A model generated the notes under the pieces. The model was given only the letters and a program-made list of their open reading frames with translations, had not been told where the DNA came from and searched no databases. From Candidatus Nanopelagicales bacterium (GTDB lineage Bacteria > Actinomycetota > Actinomycetes > S36-B12 > CAIYMF01), in assembly GCA_017882705.1 (NCBI GenBank), contig JADGOZ010000059.1, forward strand, positions 1 through 64,000: a stretch of DNA of 64,000 bases, in the 5' to 3' direction. A program made the translations under genes and the position numbers. Positions 48,963-60,029 of this stretch are shown here, in pieces. Each line of letters starts with the position of its first letter. Within the stretch, counting starts at the first letter, position 1.

Positions 48963-50329
48963 GCTCGCGCGAGGAGCTCGCCCGACTCGTCGGTGCCAGC
49001 CCGGGCGGTCTCGTGCTGCCCGGCGGCGACCGCCGGGCAGCACGACACGTAGCGACGCCGCTGCGGCTCGTCGACGCGGCGGACCTCTCCACCGGGCGAT
49101 GGATCGGGGTCGTGGAGGACGCCGACGGGGACCGCTGGACAGTGCCGATGATCGTCGAGTCGGGTGCGCTCCGCCGGGCCGTCGCCGGCGACGGCGTGGC
49201 GGAGGCCCTCGTGCGCGGCATCGTCGACGTGCACGAGATGCACCGGACCCGAGGATCGGCCACGACGCCGGAAGGGCGCGCGATCCAGGGCGACCGCCCG
49301 TTCGTCGCCGACGGCTGGCACTCGGCGGAGGCGGTCGGCGAGCGCGCCGTCACGGTCGACCAGACCAACGAGTCCGTCGTCGTCGGCGAGCGCGCGATCG
49401 TGAAGTGGACCGTCGCTCTGCCGCGTCCCGGTGTCACCGGGGCGCAGCCCGCGGGTCATCGCCTCGCCACGCTCCGCGGCGCCGGGTTCGCCAGCACGCC
49501 CCTGCCGTGGGGGCTGCTCTGGTTCGCCGAGCAGGACGCGCCGAACCGGCTGCTCGCGACCGTCGCCGAGTTCCTGCCCGGCGCCGAGGACGGCTGGGAC
49601 TGGGCCGTCGAGGACGTACGCCGCCTGGCTCGCGGTGACTCGACGCTCGAGGACGCCGTCGCTCCTGCGGCGAGGCTCGGCGAGCTCACGGCCCGCATGC
49701 ACCAGGCGCTGGCCTCGGCCGGCGTGAGCAGCGCCGACGACCGGCTCACGGCCCGCTGGACCGCGCGCGCCTACGACGACCTCGACGCCGCCGTGCAGCT
49801 CGTCGACGGCCCGGAGGGCGCGCGGCTGCGCGCTCGCGCCGGCCGCGTCGCCGTGGCGTTCGCCGCGTTCCGTGAGTGCGTCGGGACGCCACTCATCGAC
49901 GTGCACGGGGACCTCCACGTCGGCCAGGTGCTGCGGCACGGCGACCCGGCGGACTACGCCGTCACCGACTTCGACGGTAACCCGGTGCTCGCCCCGGAGG
50001 AGCGGTCCGAGCCCCAGCCGGCCGCGCTCGACGTCGCCGGGATGCTCGCGTCCCTCGACCACGTGGGTCGCGTGGTCCTGAAGCGCACGGACGGCGTCGA
50101 CCCGGCGGTCGTGCGCCAGTGGATCTCGGCGGCGCAGGTCGCGTTCGTCGACGCGTACCGCGCGACCCTCGCCTCCGTCGGGTCGCTCGAGCTGCTCGAC
50201 GAGCGGCTGCTCGTACCGCTGCGCCTGCAGCAGGAGTGCCGCGAGTTCCTCTACGCCGTGCGCCACCTCCCGCGCTGGCGGTACGTGCCGGACGCCGCCC
50301 TGCTCGACCTGCTGCCCGACGAGGAGTGA
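48959..50329 (+). CDS. Maltokinase-fold phosphotransferase, glucosamine kinase-like
   Basis: DQTNESVVVGERAIVKW, LIDVHGDLHVGQVLRHGDPADYAVTDFDGNPVL; 4-nt overlap with glycosyltransferase. Confidence 0.8.
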   Translation: MSSREELARLVGASPGGLVLPGGDRRAARHVATPLRLVDAADLSTGRWIGVVEDADGDRWTVPMIVESGALRRAVAGDGVAEALVRGIVDVHEMHRTRGSATTPEGRAIQGDRPFVADGWHSAEAVGERAVTVDQTNESVVVGERAIVKWTVALPRPGVTGAQPAGHRLATLRGAGFASTPLPWGLLWFAEQDAPNRLLATVAEFLPGAEDGWDWAVEDVRRLARGDSTLEDAVAPAARLGELTARMHQALASAGVSSADDRLTARWTARAYDDLDAAVQLVDGPEGARLRARAGRVAVAFAAFRECVGTPLIDVHGDLHVGQVLRHGDPADYAVTDFDGNPVLAPEERSEPQPAALDVAGMLASLDHVGRVVLKRTDGVDPAVVRQWISAAQVAFVDAYRATLASVGSLELLDERLLVPLRLQQECREFLYAVRHLPRWRYVPDAALLDLLPDEE

Positions 50330-50332
50330 GCC

Positions 50333-51304
50333 ATGGACCCCGCCCTGTTCCTGACCGACCTCGAGCGCAAGCCCGAGGCGCTCCACGCGCTCGCCGAGCA
50401 CCTGGAGGCTCACGACCCGTGGGGCGTCCTCCCCATGGCGTCGCACTTCGTCCTGCTCGGGATGGGGTCGTCTTTCTACGCCGCAGGCGTCGCCGCGGCC
50501 CGGCTGCGGGCCCTGGGCATCAACGCCGTGGCCGAGCTCGCGAGCAGCGACCTGCTCCCCGCTGCGGACGGCCACACCGTCGTCATCGCCGTCACGGCCG
50601 GCGGCGGATCGCGCGAGACGCGGGCCGCGGCCGCGCACTACCGCGACCGGTGCCCGGTCGTGCTCGTCACCAACTCCCTCGACGGCGACCTGGCGCGCGA
50701 CGTCGAGGGCGGGGTCCACGAGGTCGTCGACATGCGCGCCGGGATCGAGGCCGGCGGTGTCGCCTGCCGGTCGTTCCAGCACACGCTCGCCCTGCTCCTC
50801 GCCCTCGAGCCGCGCGTCGCCCGCGCCGACCTCGACGTCCCGGCCCTGGTGCGCCGCGCCGCCGTCGCCTCGGCGGACCTCCTCGCCTCTCGCGCGGACT
50901 GGCTGCCCGAGGTGCGCCGCCTCCTCGTCGGGCCGCAGGGCACGCACGTCGTGGCTCCCGCGCGTCGGCTGTCGTCGGCGCAGCAGTCGGCGCTCATGAT
51001 GCGCGAGGGCCCGCGGGTCCCGGCGTACGCCTGCGAGACGGGCGACTGGAGCCACGTCGACGTCTACCTCACGAAGACCACCGACTACCGCATGCTCCTG
51101 CTGGCCGGCTCGCGCTGGGAGGACGAGCTGCTGCGCTGGACCGCCGAGCGGGGATCGACGGTCGTCGCGGTCGGTGCCGACGTCGAGGGCGCGGCGTACT
51201 CCCTGCGCTACGCGGGTGACGAGGACGACGACGTACGCCTGCTGTCCGAGGTGCTCGTGGCGGAGCTCCTCGCCGCCGACCTCTGGGCCGCCGCGGGGGG
51301 TTGA
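50333..51304 (+). CDS. SIS domain-containing sugar isomerase/aminotransferase-like protein
   Basis: FVLLGMGSSFYAAGVAAARLRALGINAVAELASSDLL, VIAVTAGGGSRETRAA. Confidence 0.88.
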   Translation: MDPALFLTDLERKPEALHALAEHLEAHDPWGVLPMASHFVLLGMGSSFYAAGVAAARLRALGINAVAELASSDLLPAADGHTVVIAVTAGGGSRETRAAAAHYRDRCPVVLVTNSLDGDLARDVEGGVHEVVDMRAGIEAGGVACRSFQHTLALLLALEPRVARADLDVPALVRRAAVASADLLASRADWLPEVRRLLVGPQGTHVVAPARRLSSAQQSALMMREGPRVPAYACETGDWSHVDVYLTKTTDYRMLLLAGSRWEDELLRWTAERGSTVVAVGADVEGAAYSLRYAGDEDDDVRLLSEVLVAELLAADLWAAAGG

Positions 51305-51434
51305 CCCGCACGGCGCGACACGGCCGCGTGACAGTTGGGCCGTTCCGCGCGCCGACCGCCGCGCTCTGGACCACACTGCCCTCACCCGCACGCCCTGACC
51401 CCAGCAACGACGCTGCCCGGAAGGTGGACCACCG

Positions 51435-52979
<1,545 letters not shown>

Positions 52980-53023
52980 CCCACCTCAGTACCTCGGCGT
53001 AGTCCACAAGTTCCCACGCGCGC

Positions 53024-53074
53024 AACTGGTGCTGTGGTCGCTTCCCGGCCCGGGGCGCAGCCACAGCACCGGTT
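53024..53074. terminator. Inverted repeat between convergent ligase and MMPL genes
   Basis: AACTGGTGCTGTGG (53024-53037) / CCACAGCACCGGTT (53061-53074): 14 bp with one G.U. Confidence 0.6.
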
Positions 53075-53107
53075 TCATGCGGTCCCGGCTGTGGACGGGA
53101 GCAGCCG

Positions 53108-55195
53108 TCAGACGGTGAGCTCGTCGCGGACGACGTGGCCCTCCTCGTCGGCGTGGCCCTGACCGTCGACCTCGCTCGGCCACCAGAAGCGCTCGCCGAG
53201 GATGAAGGCGAGCGCGGGCACGAGGACCGTGCGCACGAGCAGGGTGTCGAGCAGCACACCGACGCACACGATGATGCCGACCTGCGCGAGTGCGATCAGC
53301 GGGAGTACGCCGAGGACTGCGAAGACGGCCGCGAGCAGGATCCCCGCGCTCGTGATGACGCCGCCCGTAGCGCGGAGCGCGGTGAGCATGCCGTCCCTCG
53401 TGTCGCTGACGATCGCCTCCTCCCGCGCACGCGTCGCGAGGAAGATGTTGTAGTCGACGCCGAGCGCGACGAGGAACAGGAACGACAGCAGCAGCACCTG
53501 GTTGTCGAGCGCCGGGTAGTGCAGCACGTGCTCGAACACGAACCACGAGACGCCGAGCGCGGCGAAGAACGTGCCGAGCACGGTCGCGACGAGCAGGGCG
53601 GCCGCCAGCAGCGAGCGCAGCAGCACCACGAGCACGAGCGCCACGAGGACCAGCACGATCGGGATCACGACCTTCGCGTCGCGCAGTGCGGCGTCCTTCG
53701 CGTCGAGCCGTTGCGCGACGTCGCCGCCGACGACGGCGTCGGCGCCCGGCACGTCGCCCACGGCCGCACGTAGCGCGCGGATCTGGTCGTAGGACCCCTC
53801 GCTCCCGGGATCGCCGGACAGCACGACGTCGACCTGCGCGACGTCGGCGGAGGCCGCGCCCGGGGTCGCGGACACGACACCGTCGACGGTCTTCGCCGCC
53901 GCGACGACCGCCGGCACCGACGCCGGGTTCGTCAGGATGGCGGCCGGCGCGCTCGCGCCGGCGGGGAAGGCGCTCGAGAGCGTCTCCTGGCCGAGCACGG
54001 CCTCCGGCTTCACCCGGAACTGGTCGTTCTGGCTGAGCCCGACCTGCACGCCGATCCCGCCGAGCGCCATCACGACCAGGAGACCGGTCGCGGCCGCGCC
54101 CACGAGCTCGGGCCGACGTCGGACCGCCTCGCCGACCCGGCCCCAGAACCGGCCCTCGCGCGGGGCGTCGCCGACGTGCGGCACGAACGGCCAGAACAGG
54201 CCACGGCCGAACACGACCATCGCAGCGGGCAGCACGAACAGTCCGGACACCATGGCGACCACGACGCCGACGGCCGAGGAGAAGCCGATCGCGCGGAGGT
54301 TCTCCTGCTGCGCGAGCAGGAGGGCGAGCAGCGAGAGCGTGACGGTCAGCCCGGAGGCGAGGATGGCCTCCGACGTACGCCGGAGCGCCACCTGCATCGC
54401 GTGGAAGCGGCTGTCCTCCTGGCGCAGGCGGTCGCGGTAGCGCGCGATGAGCAGCAGGGCGTAGTCGGTCGCGGCACCGAACACGAGCACGCTCGTGATG
54501 CCCGCCGCCGAGGGATCGACGACGATCCCGAAGTGCGGCGCGAGCAGCGCCACGAGCTTCGTCGTGACCTGCTCGGCGATGCCCACGACGAGCAGCGGCA
54601 CGAGCCAGAGCCAGGGGCTGCGGTAGGTGATGAGGAGCAGCAGCGCGACGATCGAGGCGGTCGCGATGAGCAGGGTGGTGTCGGCGCCCTCGAAGACCTT
54701 GGTGAGGTCGGTGATGATCGCCGGGCCACCGGTCACCTGCGCCTGCAGCCCCGCGGGCAGGTCGGCAGCCGCGGTCGCGCGGATCTCGGTGACCTTCGGG
54801 CCGACCTTCGCGTCGTCGCTCGTGTCGACGGGTACGGCGACGACCGCGACCGTGCCGTCCTGGGAGTAGACCGGCGGCGCGGTCTGTCCGCCGACCGCGA
54901 GCGGGGCGAGCGCCGCGGCGCGGGCGGTGATCGCCGCCTTGTCGTCGGCCGTCAGCGGGGCGCCGTCGGTGCTGCTGTAGACCACGATCGCCGGCGCGAC
55001 GCCGTTGCTCGGGAGCGCCTGCTGGCGCAGCTCGGCCTCGGCCGACTGGTAGCTCGTCGGGAGGCCGGACGACACCAGAGGTGCGACCTTGGCCGGCGCC
55101 GGGATCGCGAAGATCGCGCCGACGAGCAGCACGACGAGCCCGAGGACGAGGAAGGCGTGGCGACGGCGCGCGACGTGGACGGTCGGGAAGGACAC
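53108..55195 (-). CDS. MMPL/RND family transporter
   Basis: Two sets of TM segments; FGAATDYALLLIARYRDRLR, LVALGVDYNIFLATRAREE; GTG start. Confidence 0.93.
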   Translation of the reverse strand: MSFPTVHVARRRHAFLVLGLVVLLVGAIFAIPAPAKVAPLVSSGLPTSYQSAEAELRQQALPSNGVAPAIVVYSSTDGAPLTADDKAAITARAAALAPLAVGGQTAPPVYSQDGTVAVVAVPVDTSDDAKVGPKVTEIRATAAADLPAGLQAQVTGGPAIITDLTKVFEGADTTLLIATASIVALLLLITYRSPWLWLVPLLVVGIAEQVTTKLVALLAPHFGIVVDPSAAGITSVLVFGAATDYALLLIARYRDRLRQEDSRFHAMQVALRRTSEAILASGLTVTLSLLALLLAQQENLRAIGFSSAVGVVVAMVSGLFVLPAAMVVFGRGLFWPFVPHVGDAPREGRFWGRVGEAVRRRPELVGAAATGLLVVMALGGIGVQVGLSQNDQFRVKPEAVLGQETLSSAFPAGASAPAAILTNPASVPAVVAAAKTVDGVVSATPGAASADVAQVDVVLSGDPGSEGSYDQIRALRAAVGDVPGADAVVGGDVAQRLDAKDAALRDAKVVIPIVLVLVALVLVVLLRSLLAAALLVATVLGTFFAALGVSWFVFEHVLHYPALDNQVLLLSFLFLVALGVDYNIFLATRAREEAIVSDTRDGMLTALRATGGVITSAGILLAAVFAVLGVLPLIALAQVGIIVCVGVLLDTLLVRTVLVPALAFILGERFWWPSEVDGQGHADEEGHVVRDELTV

Positions 55196-55230
55196 AGGGG
55201 CTCCAGAGCAGGCGCAACACGGGGCGAGAG

Positions 55231-55288
55231 TCACTAGATTGACTAGCGAGATGGACACTAACTCGGAAGTCACTAGACTGTCTAGTGA
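55231..55288. promoter_or_regulatory. Duplicated MarR-type operator between MMPL and MarR genes
   Basis: TCACTAGACTGTCTAGTGA (55270-55288, perfect 9-1-9 palindrome) and TCACTAGATTGACTAGCGA (55231-55249), 39 bp apart. Confidence 0.85.
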
Positions 55289-55289
55289 C

Positions 55290-55781
55290 ATGGACGCTAC
55301 CGCGGCTCCCGATGACCCGCACCTCGGAGCACCCGAGGGCTGGCCGGCGTCCCCGCTCGCCGACGCGCTGTACGCCGTGCTGCGCGCGACCCCCGAGACA
55401 CGCGCCGGCATCGCCCGCCGCCTCGAGCTCAACCCGAGCGAGGTCGACGCGATGGAGCACCTCATGGGCGAGCCGATCGGCCCCGTGGAGCTCTCCCGGC
55501 GCCTGCACATGACCTCGGCCTCGGCGACCGTCCTGGTCGACCGGCTCGAGGACGCGGGGCACGTCGTGCGCGAGGCCGACCCGCACGACGGCCGTCGTCG
55601 CGTCGTCCGTCCGACCCCGCAGGGCATGCAGTCGGTCTACGCCCAGATCGGCCCGATGGTCGCCGACCTCATCGCGGTCGAGGACGGCATGTCCGAGCAT
55701 GACCGCGCGGCCGTCGTCGCCTACCTGCAGCGGGTGCTCGCGGTGCTCGAGCATCACGGCGAGGGAGCTCCACCCGGCTGA
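55290..55781 (+). CDS. MarR family transcriptional regulator
   Basis: GPVELSRRLHMTSASATVLVDRLEDAGHVVREADPHDGRRRVVRPTPQG; start placed at ATG 55290 because the operator overlaps the upstream candidate ATG 55251. Confidence 0.9.
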   Translation: MDATAAPDDPHLGAPEGWPASPLADALYAVLRATPETRAGIARRLELNPSEVDAMEHLMGEPIGPVELSRRLHMTSASATVLVDRLEDAGHVVREADPHDGRRRVVRPTPQGMQSVYAQIGPMVADLIAVEDGMSEHDRAAVVAYLQRVLAVLEHHGEGAPPG

Positions 55782-55853
55782 GCGCCGGCTGCCCGACGGC
55801 CGGTACGGGGGTCCGGCCGTCGAGCAGCCTCCGCCTGCTGCTACCAATGCGGG

Positions 55854-56447
55854 GTGAGCATCGAGGCGACCGTCCGCGAGATCGACCGGGCCGCGTGGGC
55901 GGCCGCGACCCCGCTCGCCGCCCGCGCGTTCTTCGACGAGGAGTTCATCGTCGGGATGCTCGGCCCGCACCCGCTGCGCCGCTGGGCCGACGCCCACCAC
56001 TTCTACGCCGCCGAGCCCTTCGACGACTCCGCGGTCCATCTCGGGGCCTTCCTCGGCGACGTGCTCGGCGGCATCATCCGCATCTCGCCCTTCGGCGCCT
56101 GCTCCGTCTGCGCGCACGTCGACCCCACCACGCCACCGGACGACGAGATCCTCGCCCGCGACTGGCGTTTCGAGGTCGAGGTCCTCAAGTCCCACGCGGG
56201 CTATGCCGAGCACGCGTGGATCTCCCGCGTGGCCGTCGAGCCCCAGCTGCACGGCACCGGCCTCGGCAAGCTGCTCGTCGACGCCGCGGTCGACCACCTC
56301 GAGCGCACCGGGTCGGGCACGGTGCTGCTCGAGTGCCTCGCGCAGCGCGAGGGGTTCTACACCGGCCGCGGGTTCCGTCGCGACGCCGAGGTCGTCGACG
56401 TGCACGCGGACACGTCGTACCTCATGCGCCTCGACCTACCGCGCTGA
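55854..56447 (+). CDS. GNAT family N-acetyltransferase
   Basis: WISRVAVEPQLHGTGLGKLLVDAAVDHLERTGSGTVLLECLAQREGFYTGRGF; GTG start. Confidence 0.88.
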   Translation: MSIEATVREIDRAAWAAATPLAARAFFDEEFIVGMLGPHPLRRWADAHHFYAAEPFDDSAVHLGAFLGDVLGGIIRISPFGACSVCAHVDPTTPPDDEILARDWRFEVEVLKSHAGYAEHAWISRVAVEPQLHGTGLGKLLVDAAVDHLERTGSGTVLLECLAQREGFYTGRGFRRDAEVVDVHADTSYLMRLDLPR

Positions 56448-56471
56448 CGCGCGCCGTGGCACGCTCGTGCG

Positions 56472-57038
56472 ATGGGCCGACTCGTCTACGCCGTCATCGC
56501 CTCGCTCGACGGCTTCGTCAACGACGAGTCCGGCGGCTTCGAGTGGGCGGCTCCCGCCGAGGACGTCCACCGGTTCGTCAACGAGCTCGAGCGCCCGGTC
56601 GGCACGTACCTCTACGGCCGTCGCATCTACGAGGTCATGGCCGTGTGGCAGGACATGCCGGGCATCGAGCACGAGCCCGACGTGATGCAGGAGTTCGCCG
56701 CCATCTGGCGCGCTGCGGACAAGGTCGTCTATTCGAGCACCCTCGCCGAGGTCACGACCCCGCGCACCCGCCTCGAGCGCACCTTCGACCCGCTCGCCGT
56801 GCGGGCGATGGTCGGCGGGCTCGACACCGACGTGTCCCTCGCCGGGCCGACGCTCGCCGCGCACGCGCTGCGTGCCGGCATCGTCGACGACGTGCACGTG
56901 TTCCTGCTGCCGATCGTCGTGGGCGGCGGCACGCCCTGCTGGCCCTCCGGCGCACGGCTCGACCTCGAGCTCGTCGACGAGCACCGCTTCGACGACGGCA
57001 CCGTCCACCTCCACCACCGAGCGCATCGCCCGTCCTGA
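56472..57038 (+). CDS. Dihydrofolate reductase family protein
   Basis: LVYAVIASLDGFVNDESGGFEW, YLYGRRIYEVM, FLLPIVVGGGTPCW. Confidence 0.88.
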   Translation: MGRLVYAVIASLDGFVNDESGGFEWAAPAEDVHRFVNELERPVGTYLYGRRIYEVMAVWQDMPGIEHEPDVMQEFAAIWRAADKVVYSSTLAEVTTPRTRLERTFDPLAVRAMVGGLDTDVSLAGPTLAAHALRAGIVDDVHVFLLPIVVGGGTPCWPSGARLDLELVDEHRFDDGTVHLHHRAHRPS

Positions 57039-57048
57039 ACGGGATCGG

Positions 57049-58146
57049 TCAGGGGATGAGGAGCTGGCGGAGCGCCGCTCCGGTGGCGAGCTCGTCGAGG
57101 GCGGCCGCCGCCTCGGCGAGCGGGCGTCGCGCGGAGACCATCTCCTCGAGGCGCAGGTCGCCGCTCATCACCAGGTCGACGAGCTGCGGGATGTCGACGG
57201 CCGGGCGGATGCCGCCGTAGTTCGAGCCGAGGATGCGCTGGTCGAGCTCGACGAGCAGAAGCGGGTCGAACGACGCCGACGAACCCTCGGGAGGTATGCC
57301 GACGACGACCGCCGTGCCGCCGAGCCCGAGCAGATGGATCGCGGTCTCCGTCGTGGTGGTGCGGCCGATCGCGTCGAACGCGTAGTCGACGCCGTCGGGC
57401 AGCAGGGCGCGTACGGCGTCCTCCGCACCGGCTCCTGCACCGACGATCGCGTCGGTCGCGCCGAGCTCCAGCGCGAGGTCGACCTTGTCCTGCCGGAGGT
57501 CGATCGCGACGATGCGCGACGCACCCGCGAGGCGTGCGCCCTGCACGACGCTGAGACCCACTCCGCCGCAACCGATGACGACCACGGTCGACCCTGCCTC
57601 GACCTGGGCGGTGTTGCGCACCGCACCCACTCCGGTCGCGACGGCGCAGCCCACGAGCGCGATGAGGTCGAGCGGCGCGTCGTCGCGCACCTTGATCGCG
57701 CCCGACTCGGGCACGACCGCGTACTCGGCGTAGGAGGAGACCGCGAGGTAGTGGTACGCCGTCTCGCCGTCGATCGACAGCCGGCTCGTGCCGTCGTTGA
57801 GGCCGCCCGTCGGGCCGACGACGTTGGCCGCCACCTCGCACCGCGCCTCGACGCCGGCCTTGCAGTGACGGCACTCGCCGCAGGGCGCGACCCACGACAG
57901 CACGACGTGGTCGCCGGGCTGCAGCGACGTCACGCCGGGACCGACCTCGACGACCGTGCCCGATCCCTCGTGGCCGAGGACGGTCGGCAGACGGCGGGAC
58001 CACTCGCCCTTCACGACGTGCAGGTCGCTGTGGCAGACCCCGGCCGCGGCGATCTTCACCAGCACCTCGTGCGGCCGCGGTGCCGCGAGCTGCACCTCGG
58101 TCACCTCGAGAGGTACGTCGGTACCGCGGAACACGACCGCCTTCAT
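57049..58146 (-). CDS. Zn-dependent alcohol dehydrogenase
   Basis: AAAGVCHSDLHVVKGEW, GHEGSGTVVEVGPGV, CGECRHCKAGVEARC, VVVIGCGGVGLSVVQGA. Confidence 0.94.
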   Translation of the reverse strand: MKAVVFRGTDVPLEVTEVQLAAPRPHEVLVKIAAAGVCHSDLHVVKGEWSRRLPTVLGHEGSGTVVEVGPGVTSLQPGDHVVLSWVAPCGECRHCKAGVEARCEVAANVVGPTGGLNDGTSRLSIDGETAYHYLAVSSYAEYAVVPESGAIKVRDDAPLDLIALVGCAVATGVGAVRNTAQVEAGSTVVVIGCGGVGLSVVQGARLAGASRIVAIDLRQDKVDLALELGATDAIVGAGAGAEDAVRALLPDGVDYAFDAIGRTTTTETAIHLLGLGGTAVVVGIPPEGSSASFDPLLLVELDQRILGSNYGGIRPAVDIPQLVDLVMSGDLRLEEMVSARRPLAEAAAALDELATGAALRQLLIP

Positions 58147-58203
58147 GAGTCCTCCTGCTGGGTGCGCTGTCGGGCGTGCGTCGGGATCTGGCTCACCGCG
58201 TCG

Positions 58204-59616
58204 TCATCCGACTCGGAACTCGTCGTAGCCGGGCGCTGTGCGCGGCCAGGGACGAGCCTGCTCCCACAGCTCTGCCACGTCGAGCAGCGACGAGTCGGAC
58301 CACCGCGCGCCGGTCACCTGCAGCCCGAACGGCAGGCCGCTCGCGTGGCGCCCGGCCGGCACCGACACGGCGGGGTGCCCGGTCAGGTTCTGCACGGCGG
58401 TGGAGAACGCCGCGGGGGGCGTCATGCCGACCACGCCGTCGGGCTCGGTGCGGCCGTCGGCGAACCACGTGTCGACCGCGACCGTCGGCGTGAGGAGCAC
58501 CGCGTCGTCGCCGAGCAGCTCGTCGAGGCGCCTGGTGTAGAGCGTGCGGCGGCGGCGGGCGGCGAGGTAGTCGTCGACGCCGATCGTGAGGCCGTGCCGC
58601 ATGAACTCGGCGGTTGCCGGATGCATGGCATCGAGGTTCTCCTCGACGAAGGCCCGGCCGAGGGCGTTCACGTGCTCGGCCGGCGCGAGGACGAACCAGT
58701 CGAGATCCGGGTCGCCGAGGTCGGCGAACAGCTCGTGGTCCTCGAGCACCACCTGCTGCGCGCCGAGCACCTCGGCCATCGACGACGCCGCGGAGTGGAA
58801 GGCGTCGGCGACCGGCCCCGGCAGCGGTCCGAGCGGCGACGTGCGCTCGGCGACGATGACACGCGTCGGACGGCTTCTCGTCGGCACGGGGAAGGGCGCG
58901 GAGTCCGGGTCGCCCGCGACGACGCCGGTCATGAGGAGGAACAGCAGGCGGAGGTCGTCGACGGTGGTCGCCATCGGGCCATATGTCGAGAGGTCGAGCC
59001 AGTCCGCCGCCGGCCACCGGCCGACCGCACCATGGGTCGGCTTGAGTCCGACGAGCCCGCACACGGCCGCGGGGATCCGCACCGAGCCGCCGCCGTCGGT
59101 CGCGGTGGCGATCGGGGCGAGGCCTGCGGCCAGCGCGGCACCGGAGCCGCCGCTCGAACCGCCTGGCGTCTGCGCGAGGTCCCACGGGTTGCGGGTGGTC
59201 CCGTCGAGCAGGTTGTCGGTGAAGCCCTCGGTGGCGAACTCGGGCAGGTTCGTCTTGCCGACGATGACGGCGCCGGCGCGACGCAGGCGTGCGGGAACGA
59301 CCTCGTCGACGGTTGCCGGCGGCGCGTCGACGAGCAGTCGTGAGCCCCTGCGGGTCGGCATCCCGGCGACGTCCTCGAGGTCCTTCACCAGCACCGGTAC
59401 GCCGTGCAGCGGTCCTGCTGCCGCACCTGAGGCGCGACGAGCGTCGAGGTCCGCCGCCTCCGCGAGCGCCTCCTCGACGCGCAGCGCGACGACCGACCCG
59501 AGAGCGTCGTCGCGCTCGCGGATCCGGCGTACGCACTCCTCGACGGCGTCGACGGCCGTGGCTCGACCGGACACGATCGCCTCGGCCGTGGTCCGGATCG
59601 CTCCCGGTGTCGTCAC
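58204..59616 (-). CDS. Amidase signature family protein
   Basis: VLVKDLEDVAG, TPGGSSGGSGAALAAGLAPIATATDGGGSVRIPAAVCGLVGLKPTHG; GTG start. Confidence 0.94.
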   Translation of the reverse strand: MTTPGAIRTTAEAIVSGRATAVDAVEECVRRIRERDDALGSVVALRVEEALAEAADLDARRASGAAAGPLHGVPVLVKDLEDVAGMPTRRGSRLLVDAPPATVDEVVPARLRRAGAVIVGKTNLPEFATEGFTDNLLDGTTRNPWDLAQTPGGSSGGSGAALAAGLAPIATATDGGGSVRIPAAVCGLVGLKPTHGAVGRWPAADWLDLSTYGPMATTVDDLRLLFLLMTGVVAGDPDSAPFPVPTRSRPTRVIVAERTSPLGPLPGPVADAFHSAASSMAEVLGAQQVVLEDHELFADLGDPDLDWFVLAPAEHVNALGRAFVEENLDAMHPATAEFMRHGLTIGVDDYLAARRRRTLYTRRLDELLGDDAVLLTPTVAVDTWFADGRTEPDGVVGMTPPAAFSTAVQNLTGHPAVSVPAGRHASGLPFGLQVTGARWSDSSLLDVAELWEQARPWPRTAPGYDEFRVG

Positions 59617-60029
59617 CGGACGACGAGCACCGGTCGGTCCGAGAGCTGGACGAGACGGTCCGTCACGCTGCCGACGAGCAGGCCGGCGAGCCGCCCGAGG
59701 CCGCGCGGACCGACGACGACGATGTCGGCCTCCTCGTCGCGGGCGACGTCCATGATCGCCTGCGCCTCCTCGCCCTTGAGCCCCCGCACGACGCGGCCGG
59801 TGGCGGACGCGGCTCCGGCGGCGCGCAACGCCATCACGGCGACGTCGACGATCGCCTGCGCGGATTCGGAGCCCTCGTCGGACGGCAGGGTCGGACCGTG
59901 GTCCGCCACCCCGTCCGAGCGCTGGTGCACCACGACCACGTGCGCGTTCGACGCGGCCGCGAGCCGCCCAGCGGCCTCGACCGCCTTCGCCGCGTGCTCG
60001 GACCCGTCCACCGCAACCAGCAGCTTCAT
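59613..60029 (-). CDS. Universal stress protein family
   Basis: [55 protein letters not shown]. Confidence 0.93.
   Translation of the reverse strand: MKLLVAVDGSEHAAKAVEAAGRLAAASNAHVVVVHQRSDGVADHGPTLPSDEGSESAQAIVDVAVMALRAAGAASATGRVVRGLKGEEAQAIMDVARDEEADIVVVGPRGLGRLAGLLVGSVTDRLVQLSDRPVLVVR

Noticed and set aside
52986-56405. 1139-aa minus-strand ORF
   Set aside because: Out of frame over MMPL, MarR and GNAT genes; Arg/Ala/Gly-rich translation typical of wrong-frame high-GC DNA.
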